Assembly: GCF_007097365.1 (NCBI RefSeq) | Contig: NZ_VJZR01000001.1 | Span: 310,001-374,000 of the forward strand | Source of the DNA: Flavobacterium franklandianum | GTDB taxonomy: Bacteria > Bacteroidota > Bacteroidia > Flavobacteriales > Flavobacteriaceae | Direction: 5' to 3' | Length of the DNA: 64,000 bases | Shown here: positions 33,896 to 42,630 of the stretch, piece after piece | Position numbering within the stretch: the first letter of the stretch is position 1 | Layout of the letters: each line of letters starts with the position of its first letter | Position numbers and translations under genes: made by a program | Notes under the pieces: model-generated | Told to the model about the DNA's origin: nothing | The model's database searches: none | The model's input: only the letters and a program-made list of their open reading frames with translations

Positions 33896-34756
33896 TTACA
33901 ACACATTCAAAACCTGTTCCTTGATTTTTTCCAATTCGTCCTTCATCATCACAACCAGTTTTTGCATTTGAGCGTGATTCGATTTGGAACCCATAGTATT
34001 GATTTCTCTTCCCATTTCTTGGGTGATGAATCCTAGTTTTCTGCCGTTGGCTTCCGTTCCGTTGATGGTTTCCAAGAAATAATCCAAGTGGTTGGTCAAA
34101 CGAACTTTTTCTTCGGTGATGTCTAATTTTTCTAGGTAATAAATCAATTCTTGTTCAAAACGGTTTTCGTCCACATTTACTTTCAATTCAGAAATTGCAG
34201 TTTGTAAACGGTCTTTTATCGCTTGAACACGTTCTGGATCAAGAGCCAAAGCGTCGTTCATATATTGACGAATGTTGCCAATACGCAATTGGAATTCTTT
34301 TTCCAAAGAAGCGCCTTCATCTTTTCTAAAATCTCCAATATATTCCAAGGCTTCCAAGATTACTTTTTGAATTTCAGACCAGTCATTTTCGTCGATTTCT
34401 TCTCTTTCGGTTTTTAAAGTGTCGGGCATTCTGATGGCCATTTTCATCAATTCCGTTTCATCTGCATCGGGATATACTTCACGTAATTGAGCGATGTAGG
34501 CTTTCACAATCGGCACGTTCACTTTCGTCGAAGTTTGCTCGGCGGTACTTTCGATAAAAATAGAAAAATCCACTTTTCCTCTTTCGAGTTTCAAGGCAAT
34601 TTGGTTGCGTAAACCCAGTTCCATTTCGCGGTAAGACGAAGGCATTCGAACGCTTAAATCCAAACCTTTACTGTTCAAGGATTTTACTTCTACTGTAATT
34701 TTTTTGGTTGGTAATTGCAAGCTTGCTTTACCAAATCCAGTCATTGATTGTATCAT
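33896..34756 (-). CDS. YicC/YloC family endoribonuclease
   Basis: A 286-residue protein of the YicC family, whose E. coli member is a hexameric endoribonuclease acting on small RNAs such as RyhB. The N-terminus IQSMTGFGKASLQLPTKKI is the family signature, followed by VEVKSLNSKGLDLSVRMPS. The C-terminus has GRKLGFITQEMGREINTMGS, the conserved DUF1732 region. It is the first gene of the gmk-nadD run. A TATCTTTG box (minus strand, 34776-34783) lies 19 bases upstream. Confidence 0.93.
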   Translation of the reverse strand: MIQSMTGFGKASLQLPTKKITVEVKSLNSKGLDLSVRMPSSYREMELGLRNQIALKLERGKVDFSIFIESTAEQTSTKVNVPIVKAYIAQLREVYPDADETELMKMAIRMPDTLKTEREEIDENDWSEIQKVILEALEYIGDFRKDEGASLEKEFQLRIGNIRQYMNDALALDPERVQAIKDRLQTAISELKVNVDENRFEQELIYYLEKLDITEEKVRLTNHLDYFLETINGTEANGRKLGFITQEMGREINTMGSKSNHAQMQKLVVMMKDELEKIKEQVLNVL

Positions 34757-34795
34757 ATTATTTTCTAAAAGAGTTCAAAGATAATTAAAAGTTTG

Positions 34796-34872
34796 CAGTG
34801 TTCAGTATTCAGTATTCAGTGAAAGAGTTTGTTTTATTTATTGTGAAACTGAACACTGAATACCGAACACTG
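34796..34872. repeat. heptamer arrays facing each other between yicC and the DMT transporter gene
   Basis: Left: CAGTGTT, CAGTATT, CAGTATT, CAGTGAA (34796-34823). Right: CTGAACA, CTGAATA, CCGAACA, CTG (34849-34872). Each is in 7-base register, and the two form a 24-base inverted repeat with two mismatches. It lies just after the stop of the transporter gene and upstream of yicC in terms of transcription. Confidence 0.75.
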
Positions 34873-34874
34873 TT

Positions 34875-35771
34875 TTACTTCTTCTGTGTAACTAAATATA
34901 CGCCTGTAAATATCAAAATTGCCGAAATTATTTTCACTAAAGTTAGTTCGTCTTTTCCTAAACTAATAGCAAAAACGGTTGCGAAAAACGGTTGTAAATA
35001 CACAAAAACTGCGACAGTGGTGGGTTTTAATTCTCGCATCGAAAGCAAATTCAGCATATAAGTTCCGAAGGTCGAAAAAACCACTACAAAACCTATTTTC
35101 CAATAAATATCCATTGGCATCGCAGTCCAATCAACGGTTTGGAATTGGCTCCAGCCAAAGGGCAAAACCATTATAAAACCAATCAAATAAATCCATTTGG
35201 CAAAGTTGAAAGGGTTGTATTTTTGCATCAATTTTTTAACGATGACCAAGTACAATCCGTAGGAAGTAGCGTTGACGAAAACCAGAAAGTTACCTAAAGT
35301 TGGATTGCTTGCATTTCCCGAAGATTTCCCGTAAAGGATGAGAAATGCGGTCCCAATTAAACCTAAAATAATCCCAAAAATCATTTTTTTTTGCATTCTT
35401 TCTTTGAGGATTATTGCCGAAAGTATCAGAACAATTATGGGCGTCGAAACCATAAGCACTGATGCTGAAATTGGCGATGTAAGGCTCAATCCTTTGAAAA
35501 AAGCAAGCATATTTAAAGCCACTCCAAAAAATGCAGCCCAGAATATTCGAGGATAATCTACTGGATCAATTTTTTCTTCCCTAATTGCTGCTGAATTTCT
35601 GCTGAAAAGCCAAACCAACCAAAACAAAATGGTGGCTCCGCCCACTCGCAATATAATGAAACCATAAGCGTCAACATACTCTGGCATTACGTCTTTGGCA
35701 ATGGTAAAAGTTAACCCATATATTATGGAAACGATTGTTGCGGCAACAAGCGCGATTGTTCTATTAGACAT
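34875..35771 (-). CDS. EamA/DMT superfamily transporter
   Basis: A 298-residue inner-membrane protein with ten predicted helices in two EamA repeats; the repeats are visible as IIYGLTFTIAKDVMPEYVDA near the start and FVNATSYGLYLVIVKKLM in the second half. The family exports amino acids, nucleotides or other metabolites; the substrate is unknown. Its start overlaps the end of the upstream ArsC/Spx-like gene by 8 bases, so they are cotranscribed. Confidence 0.9.
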   Translation of the reverse strand: MSNRTIALVAATIVSIIYGLTFTIAKDVMPEYVDAYGFIILRVGGATILFWLVWLFSRNSAAIREEKIDPVDYPRIFWAAFFGVALNMLAFFKGLSLTSPISASVLMVSTPIIVLILSAIILKERMQKKMIFGIILGLIGTAFLILYGKSSGNASNPTLGNFLVFVNATSYGLYLVIVKKLMQKYNPFNFAKWIYLIGFIMVLPFGWSQFQTVDWTAMPMDIYWKIGFVVVFSTFGTYMLNLLSMRELKPTTVAVFVYLQPFFATVFAISLGKDELTLVKIISAILIFTGVYLVTQKK

Positions 35772-36120
35772 TCGATAGTGCTTTCATTACTTGGAGCATA
35801 TTTTGCTGGGTATTTCCAATGTATATTTTGCCGTCAATAATAAAAACGGGCCGACTTAAAAAAGTATAATGCTCTAGAATATATTTTTTAAAATCGGCTT
35901 CGGTCAAGGATTTATTCTTTAAATCCATCGATTTGTAGAGTTGTGCTTTTTTGCTAAAAAGGGCTTCGTAACTTCCCGAAAGTTGGTACATTTCTTCCAA
36001 TTCTTCTGCCGTAATTGGGTCTTGTTTGATGTCGTGAAACTTCAAATTATGGTTTTGTGGCAGCGATTTGATGATTTTTCGACAGGTATCGCAGGAAGCG
36101 AGATAGTATATTTTGTTCAT
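35764..36120 (-). CDS. ArsC/Spx/MgsR family protein
   Basis: A 118-residue thioredoxin-fold protein. The redox motif CDTCRKI sits near residue 10, and the C-terminal region has LSRPVFIIDGKIYIGN, as in arsenate reductase-like and Spx-like proteins. It may be a thiol-dependent reductase or a regulator; there is no nearby arsenic gene. The frame is open to 36165, but MNKIYYLASCDTC at 36120 is the family-like start. It overlaps the transporter gene by 8 bases. Confidence 0.8.
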   Translation of the reverse strand: MNKIYYLASCDTCRKIIKSLPQNHNLKFHDIKQDPITAEELEEMYQLSGSYEALFSKKAQLYKSMDLKNKSLTEADFKKYILEHYTFLSRPVFIIDGKIYIGNTQQNMLQVMKALSNV

Positions 36121-36199
36121 AATAGTAAGTGCAATTTCTTTGTGCAAAGAAAATTCATTTACCACGGAAAATGATTATTTTTATCAAAAATTTAAAAAA

Positions 36200-36655
36200 A
36201 TGAATCAAACATTCGAAATCACCAGAACGAGCAGAAAAATAGTATCTCAATTTTTAGACTACTACTCTTTAGAACAACTCAACAAAATCCCCGAAGGCTA
36301 TAAGAACAATCTTATTTGGAATATTGCACATATCGTCGTAACACAACAATTGTTGGTCTATAAATTCTCAGGTTTGCCTATGATGGTTTCGGACGAATTG
36401 GTGCAGAAATATATGAAAGGAACCAAGCCGGAACTAGATGCAACCCAAGCCGATGTTGATGAAATCAAGTATTTGTTGCTAGGAACCGTTGACAAAACTG
36501 AAATTGATTTTAATAATGATGTTTTCAAAAACTACCAAGAATACCCAACTTCTACAGGTTTCGTTTTGAATAGCGTTGAGGATGCAATGGTTTTTAATAA
36601 TTTCCATGAAGGGCTTCACATTGGGATTATGATGGGTTTAAGAAAGTTTGTTTAA
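36200..36655 (+). CDS. DinB-superfamily protein
   Basis: A 151-residue four-helix-bundle protein of the DinB/YfiT-like putative metalloenzyme superfamily (unrelated to DNA polymerase IV). Metal-ligand-type histidines appear in NIAHIVVTQQLLVYKF and in NNFHEGLHIGIMMGLRK, the positions expected for a three-His site. Relatives are bacillithiol or other thiol transferases. The start at 36200 is chosen because the upstream extension to 36113 is not family-like. It diverges from the ArsC-like gene. Confidence 0.82.
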   Translation: MNQTFEITRTSRKIVSQFLDYYSLEQLNKIPEGYKNNLIWNIAHIVVTQQLLVYKFSGLPMMVSDELVQKYMKGTKPELDATQADVDEIKYLLLGTVDKTEIDFNNDVFKNYQEYPTSTGFVLNSVEDAMVFNNFHEGLHIGIMMGLRKFV

Positions 36656-36670
36656 ATCACTTTAACAACA

Positions 36671-36710
36671 AAAATCCCAATGCTGAAACTATTTCTAGCA
36701 TTGGGATTTT
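36671..36710. terminator. bidirectional terminator between converging genes
   Basis: AAAATCCCAATGCT / AGCATTGGGATTTT perfect 14-base stem with a 12-base loop, between the DinB-like gene and the converging 36735-37541 gene. Confidence 0.8.
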
Positions 36711-36734
36711 GTGTTTTTTAGAAGTTAGTTTCTG

Positions 36735-37541
36735 CTATTGTAAGTAATAAATGTAGCCCACATTGAACCATACATTCCAGTCATTGGCTTTATTTTCTTT
36801 GTAAAACTCCGGATTAGGGTTTAGCCCATCTACCCAGTCTGAAAAATAATATTGCATTCTTAAATCGACCATCAAATCGGATAAAGGAGACAGTTTATAA
36901 CGGGTTCCTACACTTGAAATCACAGACCAAACCGAGCCGGATTCAGTAGAAAATCCGTAAGAACGATCATCAGTTGGTGTTAAATATTTTGGAAAAGTAG
37001 TCAAAGGTGTTCCTAATGGCCCCATTGTAGACCAAGCTTTTGCGTTATAAAAACTATATTGCCCACCAAGACTAATAAAGGGGCCGAAACTTCCTATTGT
37101 TTCGGTAAAGTCACGAATACTCAAAGGGAAAAATTCTAATTGCATCCCAATATTGGTTACAGCAGTGCTTCCGTTCATTGCTTTTAATTGTTCTTTTCCA
37201 AGAGAGGGTTTCCCTTCAATCCATTGCCCAAAATGATCTAATTCTGTTTTGTTATAGGACAATTCACTTCTTAACTTGAAGTGATCATTAAAATAAGTTT
37301 CGGGAGTATAACAGTTACATTCAGCAGTATAAGAAAAATTCATATAATGAATTATTCCTATACCATATCCAGTGTTGCCCGCATTTGTTGATAAATCATA
37401 TCTTTCGCCATAGTCAGACTGAAAGGCTACTGGTCCAGCAATTGCTCCAATTTCGTGAGAAAATCCAAATTGAGCATTGGCTACATTCGAAAGTCCAAAA
37501 AGAAGTAATAAGCAGAAAAATGTAATAGATTTTGGGATCAT
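36735..37541 (-). CDS. exported outer-membrane-type protein, probably THC0290_0291 family
   Basis: A 268-residue protein with a signal peptide (MIPKSITFFCLLLLFGLSN, ending NVANAQ) and a beta-rich remainder with many aromatic residues, as in small outer-membrane barrels. The opening FGFSHEIGAIAGPVAFQSDY recalls the Bacteroidota THC0290_0291 family; I recognise it from the pattern only. A conserved CNC pair sits in YTAECNCYTPETYF. Function unknown. A TATATTTG box (minus strand, 37562-37569) lies upstream, and the gene diverges from gdhA. Confidence 0.7.
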   Translation of the reverse strand: MIPKSITFFCLLLLFGLSNVANAQFGFSHEIGAIAGPVAFQSDYGERYDLSTNAGNTGYGIGIIHYMNFSYTAECNCYTPETYFNDHFKLRSELSYNKTELDHFGQWIEGKPSLGKEQLKAMNGSTAVTNIGMQLEFFPLSIRDFTETIGSFGPFISLGGQYSFYNAKAWSTMGPLGTPLTTFPKYLTPTDDRSYGFSTESGSVWSVISSVGTRYKLSPLSDLMVDLRMQYYFSDWVDGLNPNPEFYKENKANDWNVWFNVGYIYYLQ

Positions 37542-37627
37542 TATTATAAATTACTTTTTTACAAATATATAAAAACATCAATCATTCCTAATATTTGGAA
37601 GTAAATATAATAAAACGATAAATATTA

Positions 37628-37651
37628 TATGTTTTGTTTAAACAAAACATA
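37628..37651. promoter_or_regulatory. 24-base perfect palindrome upstream of gdhA
   Basis: TATGTTTTGTTT / AAACAAAACATA with no loop. It lies in the divergent region between the outer-membrane-type gene and gdhA, 122 bases before the gdhA -7 box. It could be a regulator site; none is identified. Confidence 0.5.
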
Positions 37652-37772
37652 CGATTTTTTGTATTTTTATAGCAATAGTTTTGATTTTAAATAAAATCAT
37701 TCCAACTTCAATAAAAAGAACTTCTAGGAATTAAGAAATCCGTAATTAGGTCGTAAATAGTCGCATAAAATG

Positions 37773-37780
37773 TATATTTG
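37773..37780 (+). promoter_or_regulatory. -7 box of gdhA
   Basis: TATATTTG, 48 bases before the gdhA ATG. No good TTG at -33. Confidence 0.45.
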
Positions 37781-37828
37781 TAATTGCTAACGAAAACGTT
37801 TTCTTAAAGCGTTTCTAATCTAAAAATT

Positions 37829-39172
37829 ATGTCACAAAGTATTGCTACATTCATTGAATCGGTTGCAAAAAAAAACCCAAACGAGCCAGAATTTTTACAG
37901 GCTGTTATGGAAGTTGCTGAAACTGTTATTCCATTTATTGAAGAAAATAAAAAATACCAAAACAAAATGCTCTTGGAAAGAATGGTCGAATCAGATCGAA
38001 TCATTATTTTTAGAGTGGTTTGGATTGATGATATAGGTAAGACACAAGTAAATAGAGGCTATCGAATTCAGATGAATTCAGCCATTGGACCCTATAAAGG
38101 AGGAATTCGTTTTCACCCTTCGGTAAACCTAAGCATTTTGAAATTTCTTGCTTTCGAGCAAACTTTTAAAAACAGTTTAACTACATTGCCTATGGGTGGT
38201 GGAAAAGGTGGAGCAGATTTTGATCCAAAAGGGAAATCAGATAATGAGGTAATGCGTTTTTGTCAAGCTTTTATGACCGAATTGTCTAAACATATTGGTT
38301 CTAATACGGATGTTCCTGCTGGAGATATTGGTGTTGGTGGTAGAGAAGTAGGATATATGTTTGGTCAATACAAAAGACTCAGAAATGAATTTACAGGTGT
38401 TTTAACTGGAAAAGGAATTTCATTCGGAGGGTCTTTAGTCCGACCTGAAGCAACTGGATACGGAAATGTATATTTTGCCAATAGTATGTTGGTGACAAAA
38501 GGTGATAGTTTTTCAGGCAAAACAGTAGTTGTTTCTGGTTCAGGAAACGTAGCGCAATATGCTGTAGAAAAAGCAACTCAATTAGGAGGTAAAGTAGTTA
38601 CAATGTCTGATTCTGCAGGGTATATTTATGATGCCGATGGGATTGATGCTACGAAATTGACCTACATAATGGAAATAAAAAACGAGTTAAGAGGAAGAAT
38701 TAGTGATTATTTAAACAAATATCCTAATGCAAAATACTTTGCAGGAAAACGTCCTTGGGAAGTGAAATGCGATATTGCATTGCCTTGTGCCACACAAAAT
38801 GAATTAAACCAAGAAGAAGCCAAAATGCTTGTTGCCAATGGTTGTATTTGTGTTTCAGAAGGAGCTAATATGCCAACGACACCAGAAGCAGTACATGTTT
38901 TCCAAAAAGCTAAACTATTATTTGCGCCAGGAAAAGCATCAAATGCGGGTGGAGTAGCCACTTCAGGACTCGAAATGTCTCAAAATTCTTTACGATTAAG
39001 CTGGTCATCTGAAGAAGTTGACGAAAGATTAAAAGGAATTATGTTGGCAATACACGCCTCGTGTGTGAAATATGGCACAGATCAATCGGGCTATGTTGAT
39101 TACGTAAAAGGAGCCAATATTGCAGGATTTGTAAAAGTGGCCGATGCTATGCTAGCTCAAGGAGTCGTTTAG
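37829..39172 (+). CDS. gdhA: NADP-specific glutamate dehydrogenase
   Basis: Makes glutamate from 2-oxoglutarate and ammonium. The 447 residues match the hexameric NADP form. GPYKGGIRFHPSVNLS and LPMGGGKGGADFDPKGKSD contain the substrate-binding lysines and the catalytic Lys region. DVPAGDIGVGGREVGYMFGQYK contains the catalytic Asp, and VVSGSGNVAQYAVEKA is the nucleotide-binding loop. It is flanked by a palindrome upstream and a terminator downstream, so it is a single-gene unit. Confidence 0.97.
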   Translation: MSQSIATFIESVAKKNPNEPEFLQAVMEVAETVIPFIEENKKYQNKMLLERMVESDRIIIFRVVWIDDIGKTQVNRGYRIQMNSAIGPYKGGIRFHPSVNLSILKFLAFEQTFKNSLTTLPMGGGKGGADFDPKGKSDNEVMRFCQAFMTELSKHIGSNTDVPAGDIGVGGREVGYMFGQYKRLRNEFTGVLTGKGISFGGSLVRPEATGYGNVYFANSMLVTKGDSFSGKTVVVSGSGNVAQYAVEKATQLGGKVVTMSDSAGYIYDADGIDATKLTYIMEIKNELRGRISDYLNKYPNAKYFAGKRPWEVKCDIALPCATQNELNQEEAKMLVANGCICVSEGANMPTTPEAVHVFQKAKLLFAPGKASNAGGVATSGLEMSQNSLRLSWSSEEVDERLKGIMLAIHASCVKYGTDQSGYVDYVKGANIAGFVKVADAMLAQGVV

Positions 39173-39190
39173 ACTTTTTTATAAAATACA

Positions 39191-39241
39191 AAAGGCCTTC
39201 ATTCAATCTGAAATTCAGATTTGAATTGAAGGTCTTTTTTT
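39191..39241 (+). terminator. Rho-independent terminator of gdhA
   Basis: A long imperfect stem, GGCCTTCATTCAATCTGA against TCAGATTTGAATTGAAGGTC, followed by seven T. Confidence 0.75.
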
Positions 39242-39273
39242 GTGTAACAAAATCCAATTACTTTCGTTTGTAT

Positions 39274-39281
39274 TATATTTG
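39274..39281 (+). promoter_or_regulatory. -7 box of the porZ-like gene
   Basis: TATATTTG, 20 bases before the ATG at 39302. The box overlaps an in-frame upstream GTG (39281), which argues against that GTG as the start. Confidence 0.5.
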
Positions 39282-39301
39282 TGAACGAAATATTAATTCA
39301 A

Positions 39302-41581
39302 ATGATAAAAAACGGGTTTCAGTATCTTGTATTTCTTCTCTGTTTGCAAATAGGTTTCGCCCAAAACACTATGTTATGGCAAGGCTATTTCTCCTATAAT
39401 GATGTTAGAGATGTGTCTCAATCTGCAACGACCATTTTTGCTGCCTCAGAAAACGCTTTGTTTTCAAAAAACAGCAGTACAAATCAAATTAAAACCACAA
39501 ACACTATCGATGGACTTTCAGGGCAAACTATCGTGTCTTTATATTATAGTCCAATATCCAATAAAACTCTTGTAGGCTACGAAAACGGTTTGATGACTGT
39601 GATCAATGAAACCGATGGCAGTATGCTAAACATTGTCGATATTATCAACAAACAACTTCCAGCCAACATAAAAAAAATCAATCATTTTATGGAATACAAT
39701 GGGATTGTATATGTTTCCTGTGATTTTGGAATTGTTCAATTCAACTTAGCTACAATGCTTTTTGGCGATACTTATTTTATTGGCAACAATGGAGCTGAAA
39801 TAAGCGTTTCCCAAACGGCAGTATTTAATGGTTTTATCTATGCATCAACAATTGATGGTATAAGAAAAGCCGATATTGCGAATAAAAATTTAATTAATTT
39901 CAACCAATGGACACAAATTGCCACGGGTAGTTGGTCAAGCATAGAAACTTTTGACACAGAACTTATAGCCATAAATGCTACTGGAAATATTCACAAATAC
40001 AATTCAGGCTCTAATTCATTTACTGCTTATCTTCAACTTCCACAAGCCGCTGTCGATATGAGGGCTTCGGGGAATTATTTACTAATTACCACGCCAAATA
40101 GTGTTTCTATTTATAACAAACAATTGATTCTTGTTCGCCCAATAAACAGCAGTCAAATTATAGATACTCTGGTAAATTTCACTTGTGCTACCATTATTGA
40201 AGGTAAAATTTATATTGGAACAAAAGAAAACGGAATTTATACAACTACAATTTCAGTTTCATCAGCTTTTGAAAATACAATGCCATCAGGGCCTAGCCGT
40301 AACAATATTTTTGCACTTCAAACAACGGCTTCTTCGCTCTGGGCAGTATATGGCGATTATGATTTGTTTTATAATCCGTTTCCAAAAGACAGTTACGGAA
40401 TAAGTAAATTTAGCGAAAAAGGATGGTTAAACATTCCTTACCCGAAAGTACTTGGGGCTAAATCCTTGATTAGAGTTGGTATTAATCCTAGTAATGAAAA
40501 TGAAGTATACTTGGGTTCTTTTGATGCCGGGATGTTAAAAATAGAAAATGATATTCCTAGCTTTTTATATAATCCAACAAATAGTGCAATAGAAGCAATT
40601 TTTAATACCAATGATGTTTGGTTAAATGGACTAGTTTTTGATAAATCGGGAAATTTATGGGTGAACAATAGTCAGGTTGATAATGCAATAAAAGTCCTTA
40701 AAACTGATGGAACTTGGCAAAGTTTTTCGACAAAATCAATTATTGGCAACCCCAAAAACACTACTTATGGGAGAATGTCTATCGATAAAAACGGGACAAA
40801 ATGGACTGTTACTATTAATAATGGGCTTATAGGTTTTAACGAAAAAGGCAATATATTTAAAAAATTAACTGTAGGTGTTGAAACTGGAAACTTGCCATCA
40901 GAAGATGCTCGAGTGGCGGCAGTAGACAATAATAATCAGCTCTGGATTGGAACTTCAAAAGGATTAAGAGTTTTGTCTAATGTAAATAGTTTATTAACAG
41001 AAGATAAATTAACAACAAAGCCAATAATCATATTGGAAGATAATCTTGCACAAGAATTAATGTATGAACAATTTATTACTGACATTGTTGTAGATGGAGC
41101 TAATAATAAATGGATTGGAACAGCAGATTCAGGAGTGTTTTTAGTGTCTCCGAACGGGCAAGAAACCAAATATCATTTTACAATTAATAATTCTCCTTTA
41201 CCCAGTAATACCATAAACGATATTGATATAAATAGTACAACTGGAGAAGTTTTTATTGCCACGACTAAAGGAATGATTTCTTTTAAAGGAACAGCAACAT
41301 CCGCAAACGAAGATTTAAGCAATGTATATGTTTATCCCAATCCAGTGCGTCCAGAATACGAAGGAACAATCAAAATCACAGGATTGTTAAACAAAGCGAC
41401 CATAAAAATCACCGACATCGAAGGAAATCTAGTGTACGAAACCACTTCCGAAGGAGGAACAATTGAATGGGATACAACAGCTTTTGGGAAATACAAAGTC
41501 GCTTCTGGCGTGTATATGATTTTTGTTTCCGCTCAAGATGGTATCGAAACCAAAGTAAAAAAAGTAATGATAATTCGGTAA
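39302..41581 (+). CDS. porZ: PorZ-like type IX secretion protein with beta-propeller and C-terminal sorting-type domain
   Basis: A 759-residue exported protein. A signal peptide (FQYLVFLLCLQIGFAQ) is followed by repeated propeller blades of the two-component-regulator type (for example NGLVFDKSGNLWVNNSQV, NNNQLWIGTSKGLRVLSN and GANNKWIGTADSGVFLVSP). The C-terminal domain has VYVYPNPVRPEYEGTIKI and ends YMIFVSAQDGIETKVKKVMI-R. This is the layout of PorZ, a cell-surface component that delivers anionic LPS to the type IX attachment complex. It is followed after 14 bases by an acyltransferase and then recO. Confidence 0.75.
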   Translation: MIKNGFQYLVFLLCLQIGFAQNTMLWQGYFSYNDVRDVSQSATTIFAASENALFSKNSSTNQIKTTNTIDGLSGQTIVSLYYSPISNKTLVGYENGLMTVINETDGSMLNIVDIINKQLPANIKKINHFMEYNGIVYVSCDFGIVQFNLATMLFGDTYFIGNNGAEISVSQTAVFNGFIYASTIDGIRKADIANKNLINFNQWTQIATGSWSSIETFDTELIAINATGNIHKYNSGSNSFTAYLQLPQAAVDMRASGNYLLITTPNSVSIYNKQLILVRPINSSQIIDTLVNFTCATIIEGKIYIGTKENGIYTTTISVSSAFENTMPSGPSRNNIFALQTTASSLWAVYGDYDLFYNPFPKDSYGISKFSEKGWLNIPYPKVLGAKSLIRVGINPSNENEVYLGSFDAGMLKIENDIPSFLYNPTNSAIEAIFNTNDVWLNGLVFDKSGNLWVNNSQVDNAIKVLKTDGTWQSFSTKSIIGNPKNTTYGRMSIDKNGTKWTVTINNGLIGFNEKGNIFKKLTVGVETGNLPSEDARVAAVDNNNQLWIGTSKGLRVLSNVNSLLTEDKLTTKPIIILEDNLAQELMYEQFITDIVVDGANNKWIGTADSGVFLVSPNGQETKYHFTINNSPLPSNTINDIDINSTTGEVFIATTKGMISFKGTATSANEDLSNVYVYPNPVRPEYEGTIKITGLLNKATIKITDIEGNLVYETTSEGGTIEWDTTAFGKYKVASGVYMIFVSAQDGIETKVKKVMIIR

Positions 41582-41595
41582 TTTTCAATTGGAAT

Positions 41596-42630
41596 ATGAA
41601 CAACAAAAATTGCTTTGATTTTTTAAGATTTTTTTTCGCTGCAAATATTCTATTAGCTCATCTTTGTGAACTTTCTCAAAATAAAAGTCTGGAATTTTTA
41701 GCAAATTTCTCTAATTCAAGCATTGCTGTTCAAGGATTTTTCATCATCAGCGGTTTTTTAGTGGCAAAAAGCTATACAAACACTCCATCTTTAAAAGAAT
41801 ATTTTATTAAAAGAGCCAAAAGAATTTTGCCAGCATACATTGTTGTTTTGTTATTTTCAGCGGTAACTTTATCATTTTTCAGCAGCTTTAGTTTTTTAGA
41901 CTATTTTACAGATATAAACGTGTATAAATATTTAGGATGGAATTCTCTCTTTTTAAATTTTATGCACCCTTGCTTACCAGGTCTTTTCGAAAATAATCTT
42001 ATGTGTGCAGTGAATGGCGCTTTGTGGACTTTAAAAGTGGAGGAAGGTTTTTACATCGTTTTACCCTTTATTTTTTACGCTATAAAAAAATCAAAGAAGC
42101 CTTTTTTAATTCTCGGAAGTCTTTATTTCTTATCTCTGTTGTACTGGTTTTTTATGGATTTTTATCTAAATCAACCTTTGCTTGCTAAACAATTGCCAGG
42201 ATACATAGCATATTTTGTAACGGGAATCTTCCTGTTTTTGAATTTTGATTTCGTTTTGCAGAATAAAGGGAAGCTTTTGATTGCTTCAATATTTGGGTTA
42301 ATTATTTCAAATATTTTAAATTTTCAAATAGACATATTGTATCCAGCAGCATTTGGCACGATAGTTATAATTGCAGCTTATAGCCTTCCTTTTCTTAATA
42401 ATTTTGGCAAATACGGCGATTTTACTTATGGGCTTTATATTTATCATTTTCCCGTAATTCAGCTTTTTAGACAATATAATTTATTTGAAAAATACAATCC
42501 TATTGTAATGGCATTTGCAGTAATTTTAATTACTTTTTTCTTTGCTGTTTTGTCTTGGTTTTTTATTGAAAAAAGATTTTTGGATAGATTTAAAAATAAG
42601 GATATTAAGCAAAAAATGGCTGTATGTTAG
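41596..42630 (+). CDS. acyltransferase 3 family membrane protein (OafA/YrhL-like)
   Basis: A 344-residue integral membrane O-acyltransferase with about ten helices. The N-terminus NCFDFLRFFFAANILLAHLC has the acyltransferase 3 signature with the catalytic-type His, and IKRAKRILPAYIVVLL supplies the R-x-x-R motif. YGLYIYHFPVIQLFRQYN near the end is the typical C-terminal helix. It probably acylates a surface polysaccharide. The frame is open to 41467 within porZ, but the start at 41596 is family-like. It overlaps recO by 7 bases, so porZ, this gene and recO may be one transcript. Confidence 0.88.
   Translation: MNNKNCFDFLRFFFAANILLAHLCELSQNKSLEFLANFSNSSIAVQGFFIISGFLVAKSYTNTPSLKEYFIKRAKRILPAYIVVLLFSAVTLSFFSSFSFLDYFTDINVYKYLGWNSLFLNFMHPCLPGLFENNLMCAVNGALWTLKVEEGFYIVLPFIFYAIKKSKKPFLILGSLYFLSLLYWFFMDFYLNQPLLAKQLPGYIAYFVTGIFLFLNFDFVLQNKGKLLIASIFGLIISNILNFQIDILYPAAFGTIVIIAAYSLPFLNNFGKYGDFTYGLYIYHFPVIQLFRQYNLFEKYNPIVMAFAVILITFFFAVLSWFFIEKRFLDRFKNKDIKQKMAVC

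Noticed and set aside
39281..39301. GTG start for the porZ-like gene
   Set aside because: The GTG overlaps the promoter box TATATTTG, so it would not be in the transcript; ATG at 39302 begins a good signal peptide.
41467..41595. Longer start for the acyltransferase
   Set aside because: The extension lies inside porZ and is not like the family; the ATG at 41596 gives the usual N-terminal helix.
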